Assembly (NCBI GenBank): GCA_029255685.2
Contig: CM055315.2
Coordinates: forward strand, 33,361,501 to 33,425,500
Reading direction: 5' to 3'
Length of the DNA: 64,000 nucleotides
From: Silene conica
Lineage: Eukaryota; Streptophyta; Magnoliopsida; Caryophyllales; Caryophyllaceae
Shown here: positions 23,001 through 31,446 of the stretch, piece by piece
Position numbering within the stretch: position 1 is the stretch's first letter
How the letters are laid out: the number at the start of each line of letters is the position of its first letter
Made by a program: the position numbers and the translations under genes
Notes under the pieces: generated by a model
Seen by the model: only the letters and a program-made list of their open reading frames with translations
Databases searched by the model: none
Told to the model about the DNA's origin: nothing

Positions 23001-23069
23001 GGAGTTGATGTTCTCAATAGTTTGCACATCATCATCATCATGGCCATCATTATTGGACCAACTCATCAT
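11030..23069 (-). CDS. NAC073: NAC transcription factor, NAC073/SND2-like, three exons with a 10.6-kb intron
   Basis: Three minus-strand exons join into a 273-residue NAC protein: 23069-22929 (47 codons, phase 0), 22310-22118 (64 codons plus one base) and 11517-11030. Donors are CAG|GTTATT and CCAG|GTATTT; acceptors are GATTAG and ATGCAG; frames fit exactly. The N-terminus MSWSN..DVQTIE and CPSCGH (residues 35-40) match the SND2/NAC073 branch. NAC subdomains follow in order: [82 protein letters not shown], and [14 protein letters not shown]. The C-terminus ([12 protein letters not shown]) also fits. SND2-type factors are nuclear activators in the secondary-wall programme (family knowledge). 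The start may be 23069 or 23066. No stop or frameshift is seen. Intron 2 is packed with transposons, so transcript integrity is the open question. Confidence 0.88.
12391..12554. mobile_element. Small MITE with GCTTGTGACGR ends
   Basis: Imperfect inverted ends contain CAAGCTTGTGACGG at the left and CGTCACAAGCAAGCC at the right, with a second inner pair (TTTCACAAAATA and CAAAATATCCGTCAC). No clear target duplication was found, so the superfamily is uncertain. A similar end motif occurs at 26829-27011. Confidence 0.45.
12936..12991 (-). mobile_element. Poly(A)-only retroposition with a 14-bp target duplication
   Basis: A run of about 25 T plus GGT is flanked by the direct repeat AGATATTATTGGAT (about 12937-12950 and 12978-12991). 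Read on the minus strand it is ACC plus a poly(A) tail between target-site duplications, which is what an extremely truncated LINE-driven insertion leaves behind. Confidence 0.6.
13592..14816 (-). mobile_element. Non-autonomous Helitron (minus strand)
   Basis: On the minus strand the element starts TCTATATAATTGCAAGATC at 14816 and ends with stem CCCGTG..CACGGG, then CCAAAAACTAG at 13592, followed by T. Both ends and the A|T host bases fit. It is 1,225 bp, including a later Mutator-type MITE insertion at 13956-14526, so the Helitron proper is about 650 bp. No coding capacity. Confidence 0.8.
13956..14526. mobile_element. Mutator-type MITE nested in a Helitron
   Basis: Inverted repeats GGGATATTCTACGGTGTA and TACACCGTAGAATATCCC, with further inner symmetry, are flanked by a perfect 9-bp direct repeat AATTGTTAT (13947-13955 and 14527-14535). 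A 9-bp duplication is the Mutator signature. 571 bp, noncoding. Confidence 0.9.
14835..15597 (-). mobile_element. Second non-autonomous Helitron (minus strand)
   Basis: On the minus strand it starts TCTATAATATAAGACAATTA at 15597 and ends with stem CCCGTG..CATGGG, spacer and CTAG at 14835, followed by T. Length 763 bp, noncoding. Only 18 bp separate it from the neighbouring Helitron. Confidence 0.75.
15700..15728 (+). mobile_element. Helitron 3' terminus (plus strand)
   Basis: The hairpin CTTGTGC-GTT-GCACGAG (one G-T pair) is followed by TCATAAATCTAG and T. It is a typical Helitron 3' end. I could not fix its 5' end; the body may be overlapped by the neighbouring Helitron. Confidence 0.55.
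16468..16544 (+). mobile_element. SINE-like 3' tail with (TTG)n end
   Basis: The stretch around ATGTCAGTCGACCC and TTTTGGGACTAAGGCTCTGA ends in GTTGTTGTTGTTGT. This GACCC..GGGACTAAGGC plus TTG-repeat ending is the style of a plant SINE tail. The promoter part is missing, so it is a fragment at best. Confidence 0.45.
18558..18636 (+). pseudogene. Captured exon of ribose-phosphate pyrophosphokinase (PRPP synthetase)
   Basis: A single exon reads [19 protein letters not shown], then NHM, then IDTAG, framed by an acceptor (TTCGTAG) and a donor (CAG|GTCAGT). [19 protein letters not shown] is a highly conserved block of PRPP synthetases that lies in the PRPP-binding region. The extra NHM splits the block and looks like a small insertion after capture. 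No other exon of this gene is present, so it cannot make an enzyme. Confidence 0.8.
18729..19115 (+). pseudogene. Captured fragment of a pentatricopeptide-repeat protein
   Basis: An open stretch of about 128 codons contains [58 protein letters not shown] and [16 protein letters not shown]. These match the PPR family of organellar RNA-binding proteins similar to Arabidopsis PPR596 (At1g80270), recalled from family knowledge. Several repeat positions have drifted and there is neither the start nor the end of a PPR gene. It lies 92 bp downstream of the PRPP synthetase exon in the same orientation. Confidence 0.8.
19171..19708 (+). pseudogene. Captured three-exon fragment of a UPL3-type HECT ubiquitin ligase
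   Basis: Three exons with their introns: 19171-19281 ([33 protein letters not shown]), 19386-19502 ([30 protein letters not shown]) and 19596-19708 ([32 protein letters not shown]). These are armadillo-like repeats from the N-terminal half of UPL3/UPL4; the HECT catalytic domain is absent. The first intron has a GC donor (CAG|GCAAGC). Reading frames are still open across all three exons, suggesting recent capture. After VTQAAS the match stops abruptly. Confidence 0.85.
19814..21070 (+). pseudogene. Captured 3' exons of a dienelactone-hydrolase family gene
   Basis: Three exon pieces: about 19814-19905 ([15 protein letters not shown], then a frameshift before the expected [12 protein letters not shown]), 20037-20137 ([20 protein letters not shown]) and 20942-21070 ([19 protein letters not shown] to a TGA). 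AEIDH and SHGWSVRY carry the Asp and His of the catalytic triad of plant dienelactone hydrolases. The 5' half with the nucleophile Cys is missing and one frameshift is visible, so this is a nonfunctional fragment ending with the native stop codon. Confidence 0.8.
21499..21588. repeat. 45-bp direct duplication
   Basis: GCGGATGGTACCGAAAAACA occurs at 21499 and 21544, with the following GCTGAAAGAGCATTACTT also repeated. TTTGTGTTTTGGTGGTGATT is likewise found at about 21451 and 21583. Local duplication inside the Helitron unit. Confidence 0.75.
22311..22928 (-). other. Intron 1 of the NAC073-like gene
   Basis: 618 bp between CAG|GTTATT and GATTAG|GG. A short tRNA-box-B-like motif GGTTCAATTCCC is at about 22783 on the plus strand, but no supporting A box was seen. 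Otherwise AT-rich. Confidence 0.8.
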
Positions 23070-24448
23070 AATCAATTATTATTACTTTGTTTAACTTAAT
23101 TATATATATGTGTGTGTATTTTAATTACAACTTCATCGTCCTCCTTGTGTATGGAGTGGAGGAACGAAGCATGAAATTATAGTAGCAAGTTTTTTGGGAG
23201 AAGGTAATATAGAAAGCAAAAGAAGGTGGCAACTTTTGAAGAGATCATTTGCTAACTTTTGCTCCAATTATATGTGTTCTAGGAAGGAAGGTATTGATTT
23301 CCATCAAACCCTTTTTGCTTAAGTAACACACAAGTATGCAAATCTTCAATATATATCACATTTTTCCACCTTTTTTTATGTATCATAACTTACCAATACA
23401 AAGGGACTATAACAATGCAAGGGATTGCTTCCATCTTAAGTTTGTAATATCAGTTTATTTTATTTTATTCTCATCAAGTTTCTAATTTAAGTTTAATAGG
23501 AGAAGAAAATGTCTCTTTTAAACTTTGATTTGTTGAAACCTATACGTAAACAACCTCTTTATTTAATGAAACATGCACCCATCTTAACCACTAGGTTAAG
23601 ATATCACAATATAGAAGAGGGTATGGCCTGGGGTAATCGAACCTCGGACTTAATGTCGACTCTACCCTCTTAACCACTAGGTTATTAAGACATCTTCTTC
23701 TCAATTACAAATATTTTTGCATGACCTTATAATAGTCATATGTAATTAAAGTTACTATCATTAAATGAGATTATTATATTATCATTAATCATAGGACCAC
23801 TATATATTGTAGAATGCCCTAAATTGCCGAGAGATGAATTCGACCAAAAACAATAACATACATACTATTTACATATAACAATTTATAAAACTACTTATTT
23901 GTGAGAGTTGAAGCATACATAATAAGAAAAGGAGATAACCTAAGCTAGTATCGAGTCTCAACACCCTCTTACAGTCTTACGTCGAAAATGTAGGTAAATC
24001 TCATTAAAATGATAGACTCAATAAAAAGTATATATATATGATGAAATAGTAACGAGAGTGTGTGGCATCTGATAGCATCCTAACATTATTGTAATATCAC
24101 CTAATATCACAGCTTGGTAATGAAAACAAAGGGAATAGAAGAGTGTTGAGTGAGGATGGGGCAACGTAAGAGTAGTATTTCAGTTCCGATGTCATGCCAT
24201 AGAGTGTGCACAAAGTTATGAGAAACATGAAAACGTGACGAACAAACATATTTGGATGTGTACGTTGTATAATGTCTATAATAATATTTAACAACCACCA
24301 ATACAATAATAATATAATAATATAATAATATAGTCATATATTTCTTCACCTAGAGTTTTCATTTCGAGTAAGAAACCTCTTCTTCATCAACTTCACTCAA
24401 TCATCTACTTACCCTTTTAATAATAAGTACTCCATATATACGGAGTAG
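23070..24448. other. Upstream region of the NAC073-like gene
   Basis: No gene seen. It holds a TA/GT microsatellite next to the start codon (about 23100-23120), a tRNA-like minus-strand sequence at 23583-23690, and an AATAAT-rich stretch at 24300-24335. A core promoter could not be assigned. Confidence 0.5.
23583..23690 (-). mobile_element. tRNA-derived SINE head (possible)
   Basis: On the minus strand, TAACCTAGTGGTTAAGAGGG (A-box-like) is followed about 30 bases later by GAGGTTCGATTACC (B-box-like), the spacing of an internal Pol III promoter. A second copy of AACCTAGTGGTTAAGAT occurs about 85 bp further on. It does not fold as a full tRNA to my eye and no tail was found. Confidence 0.4.
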
Positions 24449-25425
24449 TAGTGCTTGTTACGAGTGCGGGTCGGTATTGGCAACCTGGACCCGACCCGCC
24501 ACTGAACCTGTGTCTGACCCGGCCCGTCTCACTCGGGTCCAAACTCGGCCCGGCCCAGATGGTTGAAGCGTCCGGGTCCGGGTCCATTTCTGGAACCCGG
24601 CCCGGAGGTTGACCCGTGTGTAGCCCGTGAACCCGTCCGCCGACCCGCCATGTTGACCCGGCCCCAGTTGACCCGCGCCCCTTGTAACACCCCAAGAGTA
24701 TGAGAGGAAAGGAAAGTTGTCCCACCTTGATAGAATGTGAAGCTTGTGATTTGTTTATAATAACTTCCACCCACCACTTAGTAACAAGGCCTTGTGCTTT
24801 CGGGCTTAAGTGAGGACAAATAATAGGCCCAAAGGCTTATCTCCCATCTTATTAGGGGTGTGTTACGACGGTGGTGGGTTGGGCTGTTACAAATGGTATC
24901 AGAGCGACCCTGCAACCGTGTGGTGAACCTTTAACGTTGTGTTCTTTAAGTGGGGGAGTTTGTGTTCTTTAAGTGGGGGAGTTTGTAACACCCCAAGAGT
25001 ATGTATGAGAGGAAAGTTGGGGTCAAGTTTGAGTTAAGTGGGGGAGTTATCGTAACAATGCCTTGTGCTTTTGGGTTTAAGTGAGGACAAATAATGGGCC
25101 CAAAGACTTACCTCCCATCTTATTGGGTGTGTTACGACGGTGGTGGGTTGGGCTGTTCCCCCTCATTATATATATAATAATATTTATGTATATATCAAAC
25201 CCTAATAATTAAATTTAATGTATGTCATTTTGTATAAAACTTATCGAATTCGTTTAGAACCTAGACTTGCCCCGGGCCGGGTCTGGGTTACCTTTCCCAA
25301 GACCCGATCCCAACCTGTCCCGGACCCGCCCTGACCCCGGGCCGTCTCCGGGTCCCCATCCCAGACCCAGCCCCGCCCCTTGACCCGTCCCGAACCCGGC
25401 CGACCCGCACCATTAACCACTCCTG
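24449..25425. mobile_element. hAT-like element rich in GACCCG repeats, holding a nested TRIM
   Basis: Related ends, TAGTGCTTGTTACGAGTGCG and (reversed) CAGGAGTGGTTAATGGTGCG, enclose GC-rich degenerate GGGTCCGGGTCC/GACCCG repeats at 24465-24682 and 25255-25415. Possible 8-bp target copies are CGGAGTAG and CGAAGTAT (two mismatches). The interior is split by a TRIM at 24683. The composition resembles the MITE at 5421. Confidence 0.5.
24683..25157 (+). mobile_element. Complete TRIM retrotransposon
   Basis: The left LTR is 24683-24891 (TGTAACACC to GCTGTTACA). It is followed by AA and the initiator-Met primer site TGGTATCAGAGC at 24894-24905, a tiny internal part, a purine tract AAGTGGGGGAGTT, and the right LTR at 24984-25157, whose last bases (ACA) are replaced. 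CCCCT flanks both sides (24678-24682 and about 25159-25163), a probable target duplication. No coding capacity. The solo LTR at 1110-1350 is the same family. Confidence 0.85.
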
Positions 25426-25811
25426 CGAAGTATTTATGTATTTATGAATTCATTCATTTCTTGAAAAGGAACACTTATGAAAAACAAGCTAAGTTAGAGG
25501 ACATTTGAATAAGTTGGACAATGTGAGTAAAGTGTTCAGTACATGCCATTGCCAACCCACGGTCATTGAAATTTACCAACTAAAATAATGGGTGATATAA
25601 TTAGGGATGACAAAGGGTTTTGGACCCAACCCAAATTCTTTGGGTTTATTTTATTTGATTGGGTACATGTCTTTTTATTTTGGACTTCTATCAGTATGCT
25701 TGAGTATGGGTCTACGTAGAAAAAATTGGTTGACTATTGAGTATGGGTGTAAGATCCAACTCAATTCTTTACTTATCTAGGAGGGGTGTGACACTATATT
25801 GAGTGTGCTTA
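25426..25811. other. Intergenic DNA with a possible hAT end
   Basis: TTAGGGATGACAAAGGG at about 25600 resembles the end of the MITE at 5421, followed by GGACCCAACCC-type repeats, but no matching right end was found. No gene seen. Confidence 0.4.
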
Positions 25812-26634
25812 GAGCATTAGTAATGGACAAACCAAGAATTGGTTTGTTCTTTGCCACATATACGTCACGTCACTTAAAACTAAACTCAACATTTTAAGAA
25901 CTACTTGCAATAATGACAAATGTTCTTCCCTGGTTCTTAAATAGGACCCACAATCCATTATCTATTAACCAACCATCAAAAAAACATTATAAACATATTT
26001 TGTAATTAATTATTTAATAACTTTTATAACTTTAATTTTTAAACATAAAAACCAAACATGACATAAATAATTATATTCTTACCTGTGACAAACTTTTCTT
26101 GATTTTTAGGATTTGTATTATTTAACGTATTTGTGAATGATCCTCTCCAACTAGGATCCATGACTAATAAAATAAGTTAAACTTTTTAATATGTTTAAAA
26201 TGGAAAGAAGAAAGAAGAAATTTGTGCAATTTTTTTTATGAAACTAAGGTTTGGTATTTATAGATAAATAATATAACATATGAATTTTTTTTTTAATAAA
26301 TTTAAAATGCTAAATTTAGAAAAGAAAATAAATAAATTTAGATGAGTTGAGTTGAGTTGAGTTGAAAAATGTTGAGTTGAGTTGGAAAAAAAACAAATTC
26401 ATATGGTCCATTGAGTTGAGTTGGGTTGGAAAATATCATGCTGGGCCAACCTATTTGTTTGTTGTTTTCAATACTTGGATTTTTTTTCCCTAGCTTTCCC
26501 TCTCTTTCCATATAAGAACCAAGTTTGTCAGTACAAACTCTTAAATAAGAACCATAAAAGAACTGCATTCTTCAATGATGTCAATTTGTCCTTAGATAAG
26601 AACTCTATCTAAGAACTAGCCATTGTTAATGCTC
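25812..26634. mobile_element. PIF/Harbinger-type MITE
   Basis: Inverted ends GAGCATTAGTAATGG and CCATTGTTAATGCTC are flanked by TTA on both sides (25809-25811 and 26635-26637), the 3-bp target site of Harbinger/Tourist elements. The interior includes a TTGAG microsatellite at about 26343-26390. 823 bp, noncoding. Confidence 0.85.
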
Positions 26635-26828
26635 TTATACCCTTTACTGACATCACTATTTACACTAATACTATTATATTTTTCTTTTTGTTTCGATTTT
26701 GACTTTTTCTTTGTATACTTGATCCATTCATGCCTTACACTTACTCAATTTTTTCACTTTTATTCCTTACTTTTTCTATATCATCAGTCATCTGAACTCA
26801 TCCTCATAAAACTTTTTTTTACACAAAT

Positions 26829-27011
26829 TCTCGTTGAAGACGGACACTATCCGTCACAAGCAGAAGACGAATAGTGTCCCCCTCATAATATGCAAGTGAC
26901 AAATCAAGTAGAACTTAAATGGAGCAACCCATTTGTCCTCCCATTTATGATATTGTGAGAGATTATTATCCGTCTTCAGCTTGTGACGAATAGTACCCGT
27001 CTTTAGTGAGA
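26829..27011. mobile_element. MITE with GACGG..CGTCACAAGC ends
   Basis: The left end TCTCGTTGAAGACGGACACT and the reverse of the right end TCTCACTAAAGACGGGTACT continue into CGTCACAAGC in both arms. About 183 bp. Target duplication unclear. Confidence 0.6.
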
Positions 27012-27380
27012 CTAGTCGTTCTTTTATTATCATCTTCACCCCACCATTAAATCTTTCTATTTCATACTCAGGAGTACTTAATATTTTGGTAACACAGCCA
27101 ATCATTGTAGCCTTGTAGAGTTGTAGGTACCACCTTATATAACTGTGATTCTCTTTATTGTTAATTAGTGGGAATAGTTACTCTACCCTCCGACTTATAT
27201 TTTTCTCTACTTTATTTTGAAGTTTATTGTAAATTTCTCCCCATCCATATCATAATATAAATTTAACGTAATCAGTCAGGTGATTTATTTACTTAAACCA
27301 AACGATTTTCCCTTAAATGGGATTTGATAGATATTTTGATGGAATTTTGGTAAAGTTAATTACTAAACAAAATTGTTGTC
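27012..27380. other. Intergenic DNA
   Basis: AT-rich, no gene or repeat recognised up to the target duplication AAAAC at 27381. Confidence 0.5.
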
Positions 27381-27385
27381 AAAAC

Positions 27386-28001
27386 TGTTGGCAGAGAATT
27401 ATAGAACTCAAAAACTATAATTCAACACAACAAGAAATATTGCAATAACAAAATAAAGGACCAGAAATACCGAAAATGGAAGGTAGTGACGTGGTGCGAA
27501 ACCACTGCCTTGAAAACTATTTCTCCGGTATGACCGAGGTGTGATCAATACTGGTAGTTCCCCAAGGTTTACACTACTACAATCTCCACGCAGTTCCGCC
27601 CACTCAGAACTGTGAGACTTGAAACAATATTTTAACTTTACCCAAACAACTCTTCTTTTGTAGAAAAGAGGAAGAGAAGTAGTGAGTTAGACGGATTGAA
27701 GGAAGGGTGAGTGCTCTCCTTATATAGCAAAGGTAAGAAGCAACTCTTGTTTCCTCACCAATGTGGGACAACAAGAAAGTTCTTCTTATATAACAAAAAT
27801 AAGAAGGAACTCTTGTTTCCTCACCAATGTGGGACAACAAGTGAGTTCTTCTTATATAACAAAAATAAGAAGGAACTCTTGTTTCCTCACCAATGTGGGA
27901 CAACAAATGAGTTCTCCTTATATAACAAAGGAAGGAAAGAACTCTTGTTTCCTCACCAATGTGGGACAACAATTGTTCCAAAAGAGCCCCTATTTCCAAC
28001 A
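27386..28001 (-). repeat. 3' LTR of the Tork-like element
   Basis: 616 bp with TG..CA ends (sense start TGTTGGAAATAGGGGC at 28001). It contains four 66-bp promoter-like repeats at 27720-27985. Confidence 0.95.
27720..27967 (-). promoter_or_regulatory. Four tandem USE + TATA modules in the LTR U3
   Basis: In the sense (minus) direction GTCCCACATTG occurs four times (plus coordinates 27957-27967, 27891-27901, 27825-27835, 27759-27769). Each is followed after exactly 31 bases by TTATATAA or CTATATAA (27918, 27852, 27786, 27720). GTCCCACATTG matches 10 of 11 positions of the plant snRNA upstream sequence element RTCCCACATCG, and the spacing is close to that of Pol II snRNA promoters. The same array is in the other LTR at 33134-33381. 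Transcription would be expected to start about 30 bp past the last TATA, near 27690. Confidence 0.6.
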
Positions 28002-28394
28002 ATCCCCCACTAGGGGCGATAACGACAAAGAAGAAGCGATCTGGGTAAAGGAAGGATTCGATACTTAGGTATCAATATCTTTCGATTTGAATTGATACTT
28101 TAGTGAAATGAGGAAACGACTTACTTACAGCTAGAGAATATCTTGCGATTTGAATTCCTAGCTGAGCTTCGGCCGATACACCCCACAACACATATCATTA
28201 CCTTCTGAAAAATATTGTTCCGCGACTAAGTGCAACGCGCTCTTTTAGAGCCTTGCGTTTTCCTTGGTACTCATAGATGTGTTCATAAGACTTCTCATAG
28301 TCTTATGATTATCACACCTACGTAGGTGGCTCAAGTGCTTCTCAATAGCACTTTTCACGCAAGCCATTAAGGACAAATGTCCAACCTGGTGTAT

Positions 28395-28757
28395 AATTCA
28401 TCAAGTGCGTCTCAAAAGCACCACCGTTTAAGGCTATGAATTATACAACGTCATATAAACAAAAGACTTCAGATCTAGTCAAGTGTCAATTCATCAAGTG
28501 CGTCTCAAAAGCACCACCGTTTAAGGCTATGAATTACACGTCATATAAACAAGAGACTTCAGATCTAGTCAGGTGTCAATTCATCAAGTGCGTCTCAAAA
28601 GCACCACCGTTTAAGGCTATGAATTACACAACATATAAACAAGAGACTTCAGATCTAGTCAGGTGTCAATTCATCAAGTGCGTCTCAAAAGCACCACCGT
28701 TTAAGGCTATGAATTACACGTCATATGAACAAGAGACTTCAGATCTAGTCAAGTGTC
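28395..28757. repeat. Four-copy 90-bp tandem array between pol and the 3' LTR
   Basis: Units start at 28395, 28488, 28578 and 28668 (93, 90 and 90 bp), each beginning AATTCATCAAGTGCGTCTC. The array overlaps the last few codons of RNase H at 28745-28757. The plus strand stays open through it only because the unit length is a multiple of three. Confidence 0.9.
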
Positions 28758-31446
28758 TCTTTATCTTGACCTAAGATCTTAAGTCCCATTCCCCTTGACG
28801 TATCAACGACTAATCTTCTAGTCAGCCCCTTAGTAAAGGGGTCAGCAAGATTGCTTTCAGACTTCACATAGTCCAAAGCGATTACTCCATTCTCAAGGAG
28901 TTGTTTAACTGCAGCATGTCTGATTCGAATGTGTCGTTTCTTTGAATTATAGACATTATTCTTAGCAACACCAATTGCAGCTTGTGAGTCACAGTGTAAG
29001 GAAACCGTTGTTTTCCGTCCTTCCCACACTGGTACATCTGCTAACAGGTTTCTCAACCAATCAGCCTCTTGTCCTGCTAACTCAAGAGCTATGAACTCCG
29101 ATTCCATGGTAGAGCGTGCTATACAAGTCTGTTTTGAAGACTTCCACGATATAGCGCCTCCACCCATGGTGAAGACATAACCACTAGTTGAACAAATCTC
29201 ATCGTTACCTGAAACCCAATTTGCATCACAATATCCTTCTAACACAGCAGGAAATTTACTATAATGCAAACAAAGGTCAACTGTTCCTTTTAGGTATTTT
29301 AGTAAACGACGAAGAGCATTCCAATGTTCATTACTAGGGTTATGTGTATAACGACTCAGTCTACTAACTGCATATGCAATATCTGGTCGGGTACAGTTCA
29401 TAAAAAACATCACACTACCTATGATCTTAGCATACTCTTCTTGGGATACACTCTTACCCAAGTTTTTACACAAATGTATACTAACATCATAAGGTGTCCT
29501 AGCAAGCACTTCATCAAAGCAGTTAAACTTTTTCAACACTTTTTCAACATAATGAGATTGACTTAAACAAATTCCATTGGGGTTTCGAATAACCTTAACC
29601 CCTAGGATTACATTAGCTTCTCCTAAGTCCTTCATCTCAAAATGTGATGACAAAAATTCTTTGGTTTTAATTATCACCTCTAAATTATTACCAAAAACAA
29701 GCATGTCATCCACATATAGGCATATGATAACACAATCAGATTCTATCACTTTGGAATACACACATGAATCAGAGTTGTTAATCATAAAGCCATTACTCAT
29801 CAAAGTGTTGTTGAATTTCTCATACCACTGTTTAGGTGCTTGTTTCAGACCATAAAGTGACTTGTTCAGTTTACACACTTTATTCTCTTGACCTTTAACC
29901 ACAAACCCTTCAGGTTGCGACATATAGATCTCTTCCTTTAGCTCACCATTCAAAAAAGCAGTTTTGACATCCATCTGATGTATAATAAGATTATGAATAT
30001 CAGCTAAAGCGACAAGAGTTCTTATGGTCGAAATTTTGGTCACAGGAGAATAGGTATCAAAATAATCAATACCCTTCTTTTGTGTAAAGCCTCTAACTAC
30101 AAGTCTAGCTTTGAACCTTTCTATTGTACCGTCAGGTCTCATTTTCTTTTTGAAGATCCATTTACTCGTAATGGGTTTACTACCTTTAGGTAAATCAGTC
30201 AACTCCCAAGTCTGATTAGAAACAATAGAATCAAGTTCACTTTTAATAGCATCTTTCCAAAAGTTAGCATCAATGGATTTCATTGCCTCATTATAAGTTT
30301 TTGGATCATCTTCTATTAAAAATGCTGAAACAAACTCATCACTAGCACAAACAGTGTATCCATATTCAGATAAATAAGTTGTATCATAATCATCATAGTT
30401 CTTTGGACATCTAGGTCTTTTACTCCTCCTAGGTTCAACAACATGATCAATAGGAGTGTTGCTACAACTAGCATGTGAAGACATATCAATAGATGCAACA
30501 GGTAAAGAAAGAGATGAAACAATTTTTTTCTGAAACGGAAAAACATGCTCAAAAAATTCAGCATCTCTAGCCTCAGATATAGAACGGTCACTCAAAGACA
30601 TAAATCTATACGCAGAGCTATTTTGAGCATAACCTATAAAAACACAATCATAGGTTTTTGATCCAACGGTTGGTCTCCTAAAGTCAGGTAAACCCACTTT
30701 AGCCAAACACCCCCATACTCTGAGGTAACTCAGGTTAGGAGGATAGCCCTTCCAAATCTCGTAGGGTGTCTTGTCAATTTTCTTATGAGGTACACGGTTA
30801 AGAATATGACAAGCAGAAAGTATCGCTTCCCCCCACATATCGTCAGATAGGCCAGAACTTAAAAGCATAGCATTCATCATCTCTTTTAAAGTTCTATTTT
30901 TTCGTTCAGCTATACCATTGGATTGGGGTAAGTAAGGTGGACTAGTCTCATGTATTAAACCGTTTGCAGCACAAAACTCGGCTAGATAACTGGATTTATA
31001 CTCACCATCTCTATCAGACCTTACCCTTTTGATTTTTCTGTCGAGTTGATTTTCGACCTCATTTTTAAAGTTTATAAACGATTGTTCTGCTTCATCCTTA
31101 GCCTTAAGCAAATACACTCGAGTGTATCTCGAACAGTCGTCCATAAAAGTCACATAATAATTCTTGTCACCTCTACTTGCAACATTTTTGAAGTCAGCTA
31201 GGTCGGTGTGAATTAACTCAAGAAGACTCGTACTCCTAGTTGTAACAGGTTTACTAGGTTTCTTTGTGAATTTAGCCTCAACACAGCTAACACATTTAGA
31301 GAATTCTTGACTCGACAAACTTGGAATTAAACTCATAGTTCTAAGTTTTTTAATGTAGTCAACATTCACATGACCCAATCTACCATGCCAAACATCAATA
31401 GACTCGGCGATATAAGCAGAAGTAGATACAATATTATTAGAAACTG
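28745..31446 (-). CDS. Copia pol: integrase, reverse transcriptase, RNase H
   Basis: This is a long open frame of about 880-900 codons in the frame next to gag. Homology starts just after the frameshift, at about 31446, with a GAG-pre-integrase region ([10 protein letters not shown], then CVSCVEAKF). Integrase follows with [29 protein letters not shown] and [19 protein letters not shown] has [51 protein letters not shown] and the catalytic YVDD; RNase H has [19 protein letters not shown] and HCDSQAAIG. Integrase before RT defines Ty1/Copia. No internal stop is present. It would normally be translated as one polyprotein with gag, which the frameshift prevents unless ribosomes slip. Confidence 0.95.

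Noticed and set aside
24417-24777. Minus-strand open frames rich in Gly, Pro and Arg
   Set aside because: Come from GACCCG repeats and a TRIM LTR.
27711-28068. Overlapping open frames with repeated GGACAACAA-derived peptides on both strands
   Set aside because: They come from the 66-bp promoter repeats of the LTR (also at 33125-33499); no protein family and no independent signals.
28395-28757. CRISPR-like array
   Set aside because: Contiguous tandem repeats without spacers, in a plant retrotransposon.
28436-28774. 112-codon plus-strand frame with 30-residue repeats
   Set aside because: Produced by the 90-bp tandem array, whose length is a multiple of three; it lies antisense to the element.
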